Source: Alphaproteobacteria bacterium (GTDB lineage Bacteria; Pseudomonadota; Alphaproteobacteria; RF32; CAG-239). Taken from it: DNA of 64,000 nt. Positions 43,517 through 52,898 of this stretch are shown here, piece by piece. How positions within the stretch are numbered: position 1 is the stretch's first letter; every line of letters begins with the position of its first letter. Where the stretch lies: contig SUUX01000005.1 in the NCBI GenBank assembly GCA_015062305.1, positions 1 through 64,000 on the forward strand, written 5' to 3'. The translations under genes and the position numbers were made by a program. The notes beneath the pieces were generated by a model, which did not search any database, was not told where the DNA came from, and worked only from the letters and a program-made list of their open reading frames with translations.

Positions 43517-44620
43517 ATGGAAAATATAGAAAATCTCAAAGTAAATACGTTGTTAGCAATAAATGATGCTGCTGATTTGAAGATGCTTGATGAAATTAGA
43601 GTATCTGTGTTGGGAAAAAAAGGTGCTATTACAGATTTGATGAAGGGTTTGGCAACTCTTTCGGTGGATGAAAAGAAAGAGATGGGAAAAACGCTCAATG
43701 TGTTGAAGTCTGAAATAGAAGAGGCTATTGAAGCTAAAAAACAAATTTTGGCTGAAGCAGAACTTAATGCAAAATTGGCTAAAGAAACAATAGATGTGAC
43801 ATTGCCTATAAGACCAGAGAACCAAGGGCGAATTCATCCGGTTTCTAAAATTTATGAAGAGGTTGTGGCTATATTTGGCGAAATGGGTTTTGAAGTTGCA
43901 GAGGGACCGGATATTGAAGATCAGTTCCATAATTTTAATGCTTTGAATATGCCGGCAAATCACCCAGCCAGACAAATGCAGGATACTTTTTATGTGCCAA
44001 ACCCAGATAGTGATGATTTTGATGATAGTTTTGTGGTTAGAACACATACTTCTCCTGTGCAAATAAGGACTATGGAAAATAAAAAACCTCCAATTAGAAT
44101 TATTGCTCCGGGGCGTACGTATCGTTCGGATTATGATGCAACTCATACACCTATGTTCCACCAGGTTGAGGGATTGGTGATTGATAAAAATATTACAATG
44201 GCTCATCTTAAAGGGTGTTTGTATGATTTTGTGAAAGCTTTTTTTGAGTTAGATGATCTTCCTGTAAGATATCGCCCATCGTATTTTCCTTTTACAGAAC
44301 CATCTGCTGAGATGGATATCGGTTGTAAAAAAACCAAGACAGAGTTGAAAATAGGAGCTGGTACAGATTGGCTTGAAATTTTGGGATGTGGTATGGTGCA
44401 TCCTAATGTTTTGCGTGCCGGAGGTATTGATCCTAATGAGTATCAAGGATTTGCTTTTGGTGTGGGAATAGATCGTTTGGCGATGCTAAAGTATGGTATT
44501 CCTGATTTGAGGACATTTTTTGAGTCTGATGTTCGTTGGTTGAAACACTATGGATTTTTGCCACTTGATGAATCTTCAATGACAGGTGGATTGAGTAATA
44601 ATGGAGGAGCTGCACGATGA
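43517..44620 (+). CDS. pheS: Phenylalanyl-tRNA synthetase alpha subunit
   Basis: A 367-residue class II aminoacyl-tRNA synthetase subunit. N-terminal coiled coil for tRNA binding (to about 100), then HPVSKIYEEVVAIFGEMGFE, motif 2 around TSPVQIRTMENKKPPIRIIA, and motif 3 near AFGVGIDRLAMLKYGI. GGTGG precedes ATG 43517; the frame is open from 43448 but that part is the hairpin region. Overlaps pheT by four bases (ATGA). Confidence 0.97.
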   Translation: MENIENLKVNTLLAINDAADLKMLDEIRVSVLGKKGAITDLMKGLATLSVDEKKEMGKTLNVLKSEIEEAIEAKKQILAEAELNAKLAKETIDVTLPIRPENQGRIHPVSKIYEEVVAIFGEMGFEVAEGPDIEDQFHNFNALNMPANHPARQMQDTFYVPNPDSDDFDDSFVVRTHTSPVQIRTMENKKPPIRIIAPGRTYRSDYDATHTPMFHQVEGLVIDKNITMAHLKGCLYDFVKAFFELDDLPVRYRPSYFPFTEPSAEMDIGCKKTKTELKIGAGTDWLEILGCGMVHPNVLRAGGIDPNEYQGFAFGVGIDRLAMLKYGIPDLRTFFESDVRWLKHYGFLPLDESSMTGGLSNNGGAAR

Positions 44621-47007
44621 AATTTACGTTATCTTGGTTGAAAGAGCATTTGGAAACAGAAGCCAGCGTTGATGAGATTGCAGAAACCCTAACAAAAATC
44701 GGACTGGAAGTTGAGGAAATAATCAATCCATCCAAAGAGTTATCTTCATTTGTTACAGCAAAGGTTGAAGATTTACAAAACCACCCAGATTCTGATCATT
44801 TGCATATATTGAAGGTTAACACCGGAAAAGAAGTTTTGCAAATTGTATGCGGTGCTCCAAATGTGGTGAAAGATATGGTTGGTATTTTGGCCCCGGTAGG
44901 TACATTAATACCTGCGTTTGGAGAGAAAATACAGGTTGGCAAAATTCGTGGTGTTGAAAGCTTTGGTATGATGTGTTCTGAAAAAGAACTTGGTATCGGA
45001 GAAGATCATAACGGAATTATAAGTTTGCCTGTGGATACTCCAATAGGTGTTTCTGCAGATAAAATTTTGGCATCAGATCCCGTTATTGAGATAGCTATTA
45101 CTCCCAATAGAGCAGAGTGCTTAGGGGTTAGAGGTGTTGCCAGAGATTTGGCTGCCGCCGGGCTGGGACAACTGAAATCTTTAAATATTGCTAGTAAAAA
45201 CAGCACCTTCAAATCCCCGATTGATGTTAAAGTTGAGGATTTTAATGCATGCCCTGTTTATGTCGGAAGATATATTCGAGGTGTTAATAATAAGGCAGAA
45301 ACACCAAAGTGGATGAAAGATAGGTTGACCGCTATCGGATTGCGCTCAATTTCTCCGTTGGTGGATATTACTAACTACATTAATTATGATTTAGCTCGTC
45401 CACTCCATGTTTTTGATGCAGATAAAATAAAAGGTGATATTTGTGTCAGAATGGCTAAAGATGGAGAAAAATTTGTTTCTTTGGAAGAAAAAGAATATGA
45501 TTTAGATGATTTGTCTTTGGGTATTTGTGATGATGAAGGAGTGCAGTGTTTGGGTGGTATTATGGGAGGAGCTGAAAAGGGCTGCTCTGCGGAAACTCAA
45601 AATGTTTTTTTGGAATGTGCATTGTTTACTCCGGAATGTATTGCAAGAACTGGAAGAAAATATCAGATAGATTCAGATTCTAGGTATCGTTATGAACGTT
45701 GGGTTGATCCTAAATCTAATGTCTTGGGTTCTGATTATGCAACCCAGCTTATTTTGGATATTTGTGGAGGAGAAGTTTCTGAGCAAATTGTGTGTGGAAA
45801 TGAGGAGTGTGAACCAAGAGTGGCTTATTTGCGCCCTGAAAGACTCAAATCTTTTGTTGGTATAGATGTTTCTAAAGAAAAGATAATGGAAATTCTTTCA
45901 AACTTGGGCTTTGATATTAGCATTGAAGGTGATAAAATAAAAGCTGTGTCGCCGACGTGGAGAGGAGATATTGAGGGTGAACATGACCTGATAGAAGAGG
46001 TTGTCAGAATGGTTGGTTTGGATGCTGTGCCTGCTGAAACTTTGCCTTCTAATAGTTTTCCTAAACAAGTGTTGACACCAGCTCAGCGTAGAGTGGTGAC
46101 AGTCAAGCATGAATTGGCATCCAGAGGTATGATGGAAACTGTTACGTGGAGTTTTACGGATTCTAAATTGGCAGAGAGCTTTTTAAACGGAAAAGAAAAA
46201 GTGGCTTTGTATAATCCGATTACTTCTGAGTTGGATATTATGCGTCCTTCTGTGTTGCCAAATTTGTTACAAGGTTTGAAGGCTAATGTTGCCAGAGGAT
46301 ATGGAAATATCTCTTTGTTTGAGGTTGGTCCTGCTTTTTATGGACGTAAACCAGGTGAACAAAATATGGTGGCTGCTGGTATTCGTTGTGGTATGACATC
46401 TAAAAAACATTGGAGTGCTAATGAAAGAGCCTATGATGTTTTTGATGCCAAAGCAGATGCAATGGCTGCAATAGCGGCTGCAAATGGTCCATTTGACAAT
46501 GCTCAGATATCTTTGGATGCTCCGTCTTATTATCATCCGGGGCGTAGTGGTGCCATGAGATTGGGAAAAAATGTGATAGCTTATTTTGGAGAGTTGCACC
46601 CAATGGTGCTGAAACGCTTGGGAATTAAACAGCGGGTGGTTGCTTTTGAAGTGAATCTGGATAATATTCCTTTGCCCAGAAATATTACAGATAAGGCACG
46701 CAAAAGATTGGAATTGTCGGCTTTTCAGTCTGTGGATAAGGATATGGCCTTTGTAATGGATAAGAGTGTGAAGGCGGCAGATGTTTTGGCTGCTGCTAAG
46801 AATGCCGATAGACAACATATTTCTGATGTTAGAATATTTGATGTTTATGAAGGTGAAAACTTATCTGAAGGCAAAAAATCTTTGGCATTGGCTTTGACTT
46901 TTCAGCCTGTTGAAGGCACTTTTAGTGATGCAGATATAGAAGTGCTGATGAATAAGGTGGAACAAGCTGTGAAGTCTAAGTTTGGAGCTGAACTCAGAAA
47001 TTCGTAG
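44617..47007 (+). CDS. pheT: Phenylalanyl-tRNA synthetase beta subunit
   Basis: A 796-residue subunit completing the alpha2-beta2 enzyme. Domain order: N-terminal MKFTLSWLKEHLETE, EMAP-like tRNA-binding domain (about 38-150, HPDSDHLHILKVNTG), B3/B4 editing domain (200-380), B5, the synthetase-like core, and the C-terminal anticodon-binding FDX-ACB domain (from about 700, LSAFQSVDKDMAFVMD). Typical length. Followed by an intrinsic terminator. Confidence 0.98.
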   Translation: MKFTLSWLKEHLETEASVDEIAETLTKIGLEVEEIINPSKELSSFVTAKVEDLQNHPDSDHLHILKVNTGKEVLQIVCGAPNVVKDMVGILAPVGTLIPAFGEKIQVGKIRGVESFGMMCSEKELGIGEDHNGIISLPVDTPIGVSADKILASDPVIEIAITPNRAECLGVRGVARDLAAAGLGQLKSLNIASKNSTFKSPIDVKVEDFNACPVYVGRYIRGVNNKAETPKWMKDRLTAIGLRSISPLVDITNYINYDLARPLHVFDADKIKGDICVRMAKDGEKFVSLEEKEYDLDDLSLGICDDEGVQCLGGIMGGAEKGCSAETQNVFLECALFTPECIARTGRKYQIDSDSRYRYERWVDPKSNVLGSDYATQLILDICGGEVSEQIVCGNEECEPRVAYLRPERLKSFVGIDVSKEKIMEILSNLGFDISIEGDKIKAVSPTWRGDIEGEHDLIEEVVRMVGLDAVPAETLPSNSFPKQVLTPAQRRVVTVKHELASRGMMETVTWSFTDSKLAESFLNGKEKVALYNPITSELDIMRPSVLPNLLQGLKANVARGYGNISLFEVGPAFYGRKPGEQNMVAAGIRCGMTSKKHWSANERAYDVFDAKADAMAAIAAANGPFDNAQISLDAPSYYHPGRSGAMRLGKNVIAYFGELHPMVLKRLGIKQRVVAFEVNLDNIPLPRNITDKARKRLELSAFQSVDKDMAFVMDKSVKAADVLAAAKNADRQHISDVRIFDVYEGENLSEGKKSLALALTFQPVEGTFSDADIEVLMNKVEQAVKSKFGAELRNS

Positions 47008-47021
47008 CTGTATAAGACAAG

Positions 47022-47058
47022 AAAAAACCGCCAATGTAGTGTTGGCGGTTTTTTTTTG
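47022..47058. terminator. Bidirectional intrinsic terminator
   Basis: AAAAAACCGCCAA ... TTGGCGGTTTTTTTT; ends pheT and the convergent gene at 47066. Confidence 0.95.
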
Positions 47059-47065
47059 TTTTTTA

Positions 47066-47926
47066 TTAAGCTGTTGCCGGTTTTAATTTGGGAGCCGGAC
47101 GTTTAGTTGTTTTTTTGGGGGTCGGTTTTTTAGTTGGCTCTTTGGTTATTTTGGCCCCTTTTTTGTTTGTTGTAGCTTTTTTGGGTTTATTTACCGGCTC
47201 TGCTTGTTTGGTTGGAGCAGGGACGATTGCTTGTTCTTCTTCTGTTTTGATGGGTAATGGAGTTTTGTTTAGACGATTGGCTTTTATATAGGCAATGTTA
47301 AAACAGATGAAGGTCATCATAAACAATGTCACAATAATCATATTTGTATATGGGCAAGCAGTAGTCAAATAATGTAATATTACATAAGGTAAGTAAATGA
47401 GTAAAGCAACTAAAAGCCATTGACTATATTTGCGTTTTGTGTAGTTGTTAAACTCTTTGAGAGAGGGGATCTTGTTTTGAATTATCAATGGCAGTATAAT
47501 ATTGAAGCGAGCTATAAATACAAACCCGATGAAAGAATTTATCAAAATTGCCAAAGATAAACAAATAAGAGGGTCTAATCCTGTTAGAGATAATAAATAT
47601 TGGAATAAGAAAATGGGTGCTGTTCCAATAAGCCCGATAGCTATTTGAGCCAATAAGTAGATGATGTATGCTTGAAGACTGCTGAAAGGATTAATGATGT
47701 TGTAGTTAAATAGTCGTCTGTATATGCAAACATCTGTGGCAGCACTAACAAGAGGTAAAACCAGCATGGCAGCATATACAACATATATTAATCCAGAAAC
47801 AGGATGCATTATATCATTGAAATATATGTTTAGGGCAGAAAGAGCCAATAAAGGCAAAGAAATAACTAGCATGAAACGAATGTTTTTGAAAAACATTTTG
47901 TATGCATCTATAATTATTTTTAGCAT
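47066..47926 (-). CDS. Unknown membrane protein with Lys/Pro/Thr-rich tail
   Basis: A 286-residue protein with about six hydrophobic segments (FMLVISLPLLALSALNIYF, GLIYVVYAAMLVLPLVSA, LICLSLAILINSFIGFVFIA, WLLVALLIYLPYVILHYL, MIIVTLFMMTFICFNIAY), followed by a cytoplasmic tail of about 70 residues made of Lys, Pro and Thr (KKGAKITKEPTKKPTPKKTT). AGGAGG precedes ATG 47926; the upstream frame to 47986 is not expected to be translated. The tail may bind nucleic acid or peptidoglycan; that is speculation. Family not recognised. Confidence 0.72.
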   Translation of the reverse strand: MLKIIIDAYKMFFKNIRFMLVISLPLLALSALNIYFNDIMHPVSGLIYVVYAAMLVLPLVSAATDVCIYRRLFNYNIINPFSSLQAYIIYLLAQIAIGLIGTAPIFLFQYLLSLTGLDPLICLSLAILINSFIGFVFIARFNIILPLIIQNKIPSLKEFNNYTKRKYSQWLLVALLIYLPYVILHYLTTACPYTNMIIVTLFMMTFICFNIAYIKANRLNKTPLPIKTEEEQAIVPAPTKQAEPVNKPKKATTNKKGAKITKEPTKKPTPKKTTKRPAPKLKPATA

Positions 47927-48000
47927 GAGACAACCTCCTAATATTGTACTTAGGTATAATTTAGTATTTATATTAGATGTTGTCAAAAAGAAATTTGATG

Positions 48001-48795
48001 TTATGGGCGTAGTTGTTTTTCTATTTCTTTGAAATAACGAACAGTATCTGATTTTAGCTCGTTGGTTGCAGGCTCATCACAGATGATGATGCTATGTTCG
48101 TGCATTTGTAATATGCTGATTGGCCACATGTGGTTTATGCTTCCTTCTATGGCGTGATGGATGGCTCTAGCTTTTTTGTCTCCAGTTGCCAGAATCATAA
48201 CTTCTTCTGAGTCTGTTATGGTGCCAATTCCGACAGTTAAGACGTTTGTTGGTACTTTGCTTTTGTTGCCGTCAAAAAAACGTGAATTAGCTTCTATTGT
48301 TTCGCTAGTAAGTGTTTTTACTCTGGTGCGAGAAGACAAAGAAGAGCCTGGTTCGTTGAATGCGATATGTCCATCTGAGCCTACTCCACCAATAAATAAA
48401 TGGATTTTTCCATAACTTTTTATTTGATCTTCATAATTTTTACATTCTTTGGCATAGTCTTTGGTTAAACCATTTAGCAAATGAATATTGGCCTGAGGAA
48501 TATTTACATGCTTAAAGAAATTTTCGTGCATAAAATAATGATAACTTTGGGCATCTTTGGGACCTAAGCCTATGTATTCATCCATGTTGAATGTGACAAC
48601 ATTTTCGAAAGATATTTTTCCAGCTTTGTACATTTTTATGAGTTCTTTATACATTCCTAAAGGCGTAGAACCTGTGCAAAGCCCTAAGACAAAAGGTTTT
48701 TTTGCAGTCGGACGAAAGGACTTTATGCGGTATGCAACATAATTTGCTGCCCAAATTGAACATTGATCATAGTCGTTTTTTATTATTACCCGCAT
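48001..48795 (-). CDS. nagB: Glucosamine-6-phosphate deaminase
   Basis: A 264-residue enzyme converting glucosamine-6-phosphate to fructose-6-phosphate and ammonia. LGLCTGSTPLGMYKELI, FNMDEYIGLGPKDAQSYHYF (catalytic Asp), HLFIGGVGSDGHIAFNEPGS and VGIGTITDSEEVMILATGDK are signature segments. The start follows nagA by one base, so the two form one operon. No PTS or nagC regulator is nearby. Confidence 0.96.
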   Translation of the reverse strand: MRVIIKNDYDQCSIWAANYVAYRIKSFRPTAKKPFVLGLCTGSTPLGMYKELIKMYKAGKISFENVVTFNMDEYIGLGPKDAQSYHYFMHENFFKHVNIPQANIHLLNGLTKDYAKECKNYEDQIKSYGKIHLFIGGVGSDGHIAFNEPGSSLSSRTRVKTLTSETIEANSRFFDGNKSKVPTNVLTVGIGTITDSEEVMILATGDKKARAIHHAIEGSINHMWPISILQMHEHSIIICDEPATNELKSDTVRYFKEIEKQLRP

Positions 48796-48796
48796 A

Positions 48797-49951
48797 TTAT
48801 TTCTCCTTTATTATTTTTCCGTTTATGATAGTGTGTTTGATATTTAGGTCTGCATCCATGACAAGCAAATCTGCTTTTTTCCCCGGTAATATGAGACCGA
48901 TGTCTGGTTGTTTCATAATCTGAGCAGGGTTAGTGCTTGCCATTTTGATGATTTTTTCTAGTGGAATTCCATAGGAAATTAGGTTTTGAACACCATCTAA
49001 CATAGAAATTGCAGAACCATTTATAACATTGTCTTTTTTGCGATAAAATACCTTGTCCAAATATAGTTCAGAGTCCGGAGATAGTGTTGTTTTGGCTGGA
49101 GGCAGAGCATCTGTAATGAGAACAATTTGGTTGAGAGGTTTGCTTTTCATGAGAAGATGTATTAGATTGGGGTTTACATGAACACCGTCTCCGATTATTT
49201 CACATGATATTTCTGGGTGTATTAGTGCAGCACCGACAACTCCGGGTTCTCTGTGATGCATAGGGCGCATGGCATCGAACAAGTGGGTTATATGCATGAT
49301 ATTTGCCTGCATACCTTCTATCATTTGGTCGTAGGTTGCATTGGTATGTCCGGCTTGTAACACAATACCTTTTTTTATACAATAAAGAGCAAGTTCTCGC
49401 ATACCTTTGAGTTCTGGAGCAACAGTCATGTTTATGATATTTCCTTTGGAGGCTTTCCATAGGCGTCCCATTAAATCCAGATCTACTTTGCTAATGCCAT
49501 TTAGAGCTTGCGCTCCTATTCTTTCGGGAGATAGAAAAGGACCTTCAAGGTGAATACCTAATATTTTGGCTCCTTTTTCATGACCCATAGCTCTGATTAT
49601 GGATTTTATTTTTTTGATAAGAATATCTTCGGGAGCAGTACAACAAGTGGGTATGAATGAGGTTACTCCATATTGAGGCAGTATTTCTGACATTTTTAGT
49701 ATGGATTTGTAATCGGCATCGTCTGCACCAAAACCACCAATACCATGAATATGAGTATCTATAAAACCAGGGAGAATATAGGCACCATTAACATCTATAA
49801 TTTTAACTTTAGATGAAAATTTTTTGTTGTTAAAACGATGCTCGTTGTATACCTCTGCAATTTTGTCATTTTTTATGTATACAGCGCATCGTTTCATGAC
49901 CGATAATCCGGTTAAAACAGTTGCATTATGAAGGCAAATGGCAGAATTCAT
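48797..49951 (-). CDS. nagA: N-acetylglucosamine-6-phosphate deacetylase
   Basis: A 384-residue amidohydrolase that removes acetate from GlcNAc-6-P. YILPGFIDTHIHGIGGFGAD gives the metal-site His pair, LGIHLEGPFLSPERIGAQAL the catalytic Glu, HLFDAMRPMHHREPGVVGAA a further His, and LITDALPPAKT the Asp. CGAGG precedes ATG 49951. First gene of nagA-nagB; it supports use of amino sugars from peptidoglycan or host mucin. Confidence 0.95.
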   Translation of the reverse strand: MNSAICLHNATVLTGLSVMKRCAVYIKNDKIAEVYNEHRFNNKKFSSKVKIIDVNGAYILPGFIDTHIHGIGGFGADDADYKSILKMSEILPQYGVTSFIPTCCTAPEDILIKKIKSIIRAMGHEKGAKILGIHLEGPFLSPERIGAQALNGISKVDLDLMGRLWKASKGNIINMTVAPELKGMRELALYCIKKGIVLQAGHTNATYDQMIEGMQANIMHITHLFDAMRPMHHREPGVVGAALIHPEISCEIIGDGVHVNPNLIHLLMKSKPLNQIVLITDALPPAKTTLSPDSELYLDKVFYRKKDNVINGSAISMLDGVQNLISYGIPLEKIIKMASTNPAQIMKQPDIGLILPGKKADLLVMDADLNIKHTIINGKIIKEK

Positions 49952-50003
49952 GGCAAACCTCGTTAGAATCAGTTTGCATATATTATCAATATAAAAAGTA
50001 AAA

Positions 50004-50474
50004 TTATGGTAAAAGGTGATGTGTTTGAGATTGATGATGTAACCAATGATGTTGATGATGTTTGGTGGCAGGGTAGAAAGTGTGGGCAAGTTTTACAAAT
50101 GTGACGATTGGCGATGAGTATTTTTTTAATGAATTTAATTGTTGAATTTTGTTTAGAGCCAATTCTTTTTGAGAATTATTGGTATAAAAAATGGCAGAGT
50201 GAAATTGTGGAGGTTGCTTGTAGTCGGACGGATCGTGGGTTGTAAAAAATATTTCTAACAATTGAAGATATGATATTTTTGATGAATCAAAAATTATTTC
50301 TACAGCGTGTACATGTCCGGTTTTTCCTGATGAAACTTCCATATGAGTCGGGTTTGGTACTCTTCCTCCTGTGTACCCACATCTGGTAGAAATTACTCCA
50401 TTTAGTTTGGTAAAAATTTTTTCTAACTCCCAAAAGCATCCTGCTGCAAATATAGCACGTGATGTTTTTTTCAT
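50004..50474 (-). CDS. msrA: Peptide methionine sulfoxide reductase A, diverged C-terminus
   Basis: A 156-residue MsrA, which repairs methionine-S-sulfoxide in proteins. The catalytic motif AAGCFWELEK has Cys13; TRCGYTGGRVPNPTHMEVSS and GHVHAVEIIFD follow, then HDPSDYKQPPQFHSAIFYTN. The usual C-terminal AE-YHQ-Y motif reads FYPATKHHQHHWLHHQ, with Glu replaced by Thr and Tyr by His, and the tail is His-rich. No C-terminal resolving Cys is present; Cys32 is the only other Cys. GAGGGAAA precedes the ATG. Probably functional or recently degrading; the tail change is odd. Confidence 0.88.
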   Translation of the reverse strand: MKKTSRAIFAAGCFWELEKIFTKLNGVISTRCGYTGGRVPNPTHMEVSSGKTGHVHAVEIIFDSSKISYLQLLEIFFTTHDPSDYKQPPQFHSAIFYTNNSQKELALNKIQQLNSLKKYSSPIVTFVKLAHTFYPATKHHQHHWLHHQSQTHHLLP

Positions 50475-50553
50475 TTTTCCCTCTTTGATGTTTGTTATTG
50501 TATTTAAAATGTATTTATTGAAAGGGGGATTTAAAGTTATAAAAAAGGATAGG

Positions 50554-52824
50554 TTATACTTTTGTGAGGTATGAGCCTAAAAGTTTTTTTATTTGTCCGT
50601 TATCAAAGCAAACTTGGCAGGAGTTTCCATTTATGGCAACGATTTTGCCGTAACCAAAGGTTTCGTGATATACTTTGGTGCCTATTAGACTTGCATTACC
50701 AGTGCAATAACTATCATGGCTACGGACGTAGCTATAACGAGGGTCGAGATCATATGTTGTATCCTCCTGGTTGTAATTGTTATATTGTTTAGGTTTGTAT
50801 GTATTTTCAGCATAATAATTTGTGCTTTTATTGCATATTTCTATATTTGAAGGGGGCAGTTCATTGATAAAACGAGATGGTAGGTTGTTTTGCCATTGGC
50901 CATATACTTTGCGGTTGTGAGCCATGGATATTTGTAGGTGTTGTTTGGCTCTAGTGATGGCAACGTAAGCCAGACGGCGTTCTTCCTCCAGAGCTTCAGC
51001 CCCATTTTCATCAAGACTACGTTGATGAGGAAACAGACCTTCTTCCCAACCGGGAAGAAAGACAATATCAAACTCAAGTCCTTTGGCAGAGTGTAGAGTT
51101 ATGAGCATTACTTTATTGTCGGTAGATATATCATCTTTATCCATGACAAGACTGACGTGATCCATAAAAGTTGCTAATGATGGATATTTTTCGGTGTCGC
51201 TCATAACGTTTATGAGTTCTTTTAGGTTTTCTAGGCGGCCAGGTGCTTCTACGGATTTATCGGATTTTAGCATATCCAGATATCCGCTGGCCTCTAAAAC
51301 TTCTGAAGCTATTTCATCTGGAGTTTCGGCGGCAAGCATTTTTCTCCACTCAGAAAAATTATTTAGCAATTCTTGTAGAGAGTTTTTTAGTTTGCCGCTG
51401 ACATTATTATTGGCAACCAAATGTTTTATTGCTTGGTACATTGAACAGCCTTGATTGCGGGCTTCTGTTTGAAATTTTTCAACAGATTTTGCGCCAATGC
51501 CTCTGGCAGGTTTATTGATGATGCGTTCTAAGGCTAAATCGTCATTAGGTTGCAGAATCACTCGAAAATAAGCTAGCGCATCTCTGATTTCGGCTCGTTC
51601 ATAAAATTTTAGTCCGCCAATAACTTGATATGGAATTGCTTCTGCAATAAATTTTTCTTCAAACTCACGGGTTTGGGCAGCGGTTCGGACCAAAATTGCC
51701 ATTTGAGAGTACTCAAATCCGGAGCGCCTGAAGTCTGAAATTTTATTAATAACAAGAGAAGCTTCTTCTTCACCGTTGAAAGTGCTGATGATTTTTATTT
51801 TGCTGTTTTCTGTTTTTTGAGCCGGTGAATTTTCGGCAACTTTTAGAGTTTTTCCTAAGCGTCCGGTATTGTGGCTGATGAGACAAGATGCTGCTGCTAA
51901 AATATTGGCTGTTGAACGATAGTTCCGTTCTAGTCTGATGGTTATAGCATCACTAAAATCTTTGTTGAAGCGTAATATGTTTTCTATTTCTGCGCCTCGC
52001 CAAGAATATATAGATTGGTCATCATCACCAACACAGCATAGGTTGCGATGTTTTTGTGATAATATTCTGATAAGCATGTATTGACTTACATTGGTATCTT
52101 GATATTCATCTACCATAATATATTTGAAACGATTTTGATATTTTTCTAAAATATCTTTGTGTTCCATGAGAATTTTTAGAGCTAAAAGGATTATGTCTCC
52201 AAAGTCTACACAGTTTAGTTCTTGTAGTCGAGATTGATATAATTTGTATATTTGCGTTAATGTATTTTCTTTGAACTCTGTACCTATTTTTTCAACACAA
52301 ATACCTTTATCTTTCCAGCGGCAAATCTTGTCTAAAACAGCTTGAGGGGGGTATTTTTTTGTATCAATATTATTAGCTTCCATTAGTTGTTTGATTAGCC
52401 GTTTTTGGTCGTCTTCTGATAAAATTGTAAAGTTAGAGCTTAGTCCGACTAGTTCTGCGTGGTTTCTGAGTATTTTTACACATATACTGTGAAAGGTTCC
52501 GAGCCAAACGGAGTTTGCCGAATCTCCGATAAGTTTTTCTACTCTTTCTCTCATTTCTCTGGCGGCACGATTGGTAAAGGTAACAACTAAGCACTCCCAA
52601 GGGTTTGCCAGATGTTGGGATAATATATATGCTAATCTGGTGGTGAGAACTTTGGTTTTGCCAGTGCCCGCACCAGAGAGAACCAGGACAGGCCCCTGGG
52701 TTGTTTGAACTGCCAGTTTTTGCTCAGGGTTTAGCATATCTAACCAAGGCCTTGCAGGCATTAGCGCACTAATGTTATCGAAGGTTGGAGCTTCAGATGT
52801 TTCTAAATCAAAAATATTATCCAT
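50554..52824 (-). CDS. uvrD: UvrD/PcrA/Rep-family DNA helicase
   Basis: A 756-residue SF1A 3'-5' helicase. Walker A GAGTGKTKVLTTRLAY near residue 52; WECLVVTFTNRAAREMRERV (Ia), MVDEYQDTNVSQYMLI (II), GDDDQSIYSWRGAEIENIL (III), RLERNYRSTANIL (IV), LITLHSAKGLEFDIVFLPGW (V) and EERRLAYVAITRAKQ (VI). A C-terminal beta-like segment (VYHETFGYGKIVAINGNSC) matches the UvrD/PcrA tail that contacts RNA polymerase. AAGAAGA precedes the ATG. Confidence 0.95.
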   Translation of the reverse strand: MDNIFDLETSEAPTFDNISALMPARPWLDMLNPEQKLAVQTTQGPVLVLSGAGTGKTKVLTTRLAYILSQHLANPWECLVVTFTNRAAREMRERVEKLIGDSANSVWLGTFHSICVKILRNHAELVGLSSNFTILSEDDQKRLIKQLMEANNIDTKKYPPQAVLDKICRWKDKGICVEKIGTEFKENTLTQIYKLYQSRLQELNCVDFGDIILLALKILMEHKDILEKYQNRFKYIMVDEYQDTNVSQYMLIRILSQKHRNLCCVGDDDQSIYSWRGAEIENILRFNKDFSDAITIRLERNYRSTANILAAASCLISHNTGRLGKTLKVAENSPAQKTENSKIKIISTFNGEEEASLVINKISDFRRSGFEYSQMAILVRTAAQTREFEEKFIAEAIPYQVIGGLKFYERAEIRDALAYFRVILQPNDDLALERIINKPARGIGAKSVEKFQTEARNQGCSMYQAIKHLVANNNVSGKLKNSLQELLNNFSEWRKMLAAETPDEIASEVLEASGYLDMLKSDKSVEAPGRLENLKELINVMSDTEKYPSLATFMDHVSLVMDKDDISTDNKVMLITLHSAKGLEFDIVFLPGWEEGLFPHQRSLDENGAEALEEERRLAYVAITRAKQHLQISMAHNRKVYGQWQNNLPSRFINELPPSNIEICNKSTNYYAENTYKPKQYNNYNQEDTTYDLDPRYSYVRSHDSYCTGNASLIGTKVYHETFGYGKIVAINGNSCQVCFDNGQIKKLLGSYLTKV

Positions 52825-52898
52825 TGCTAATCTTCTTGTTTTTTTTATTATAAGGCAATATATATATTATTGATGCTGTTGTCAAAAGGAGAATTGTT

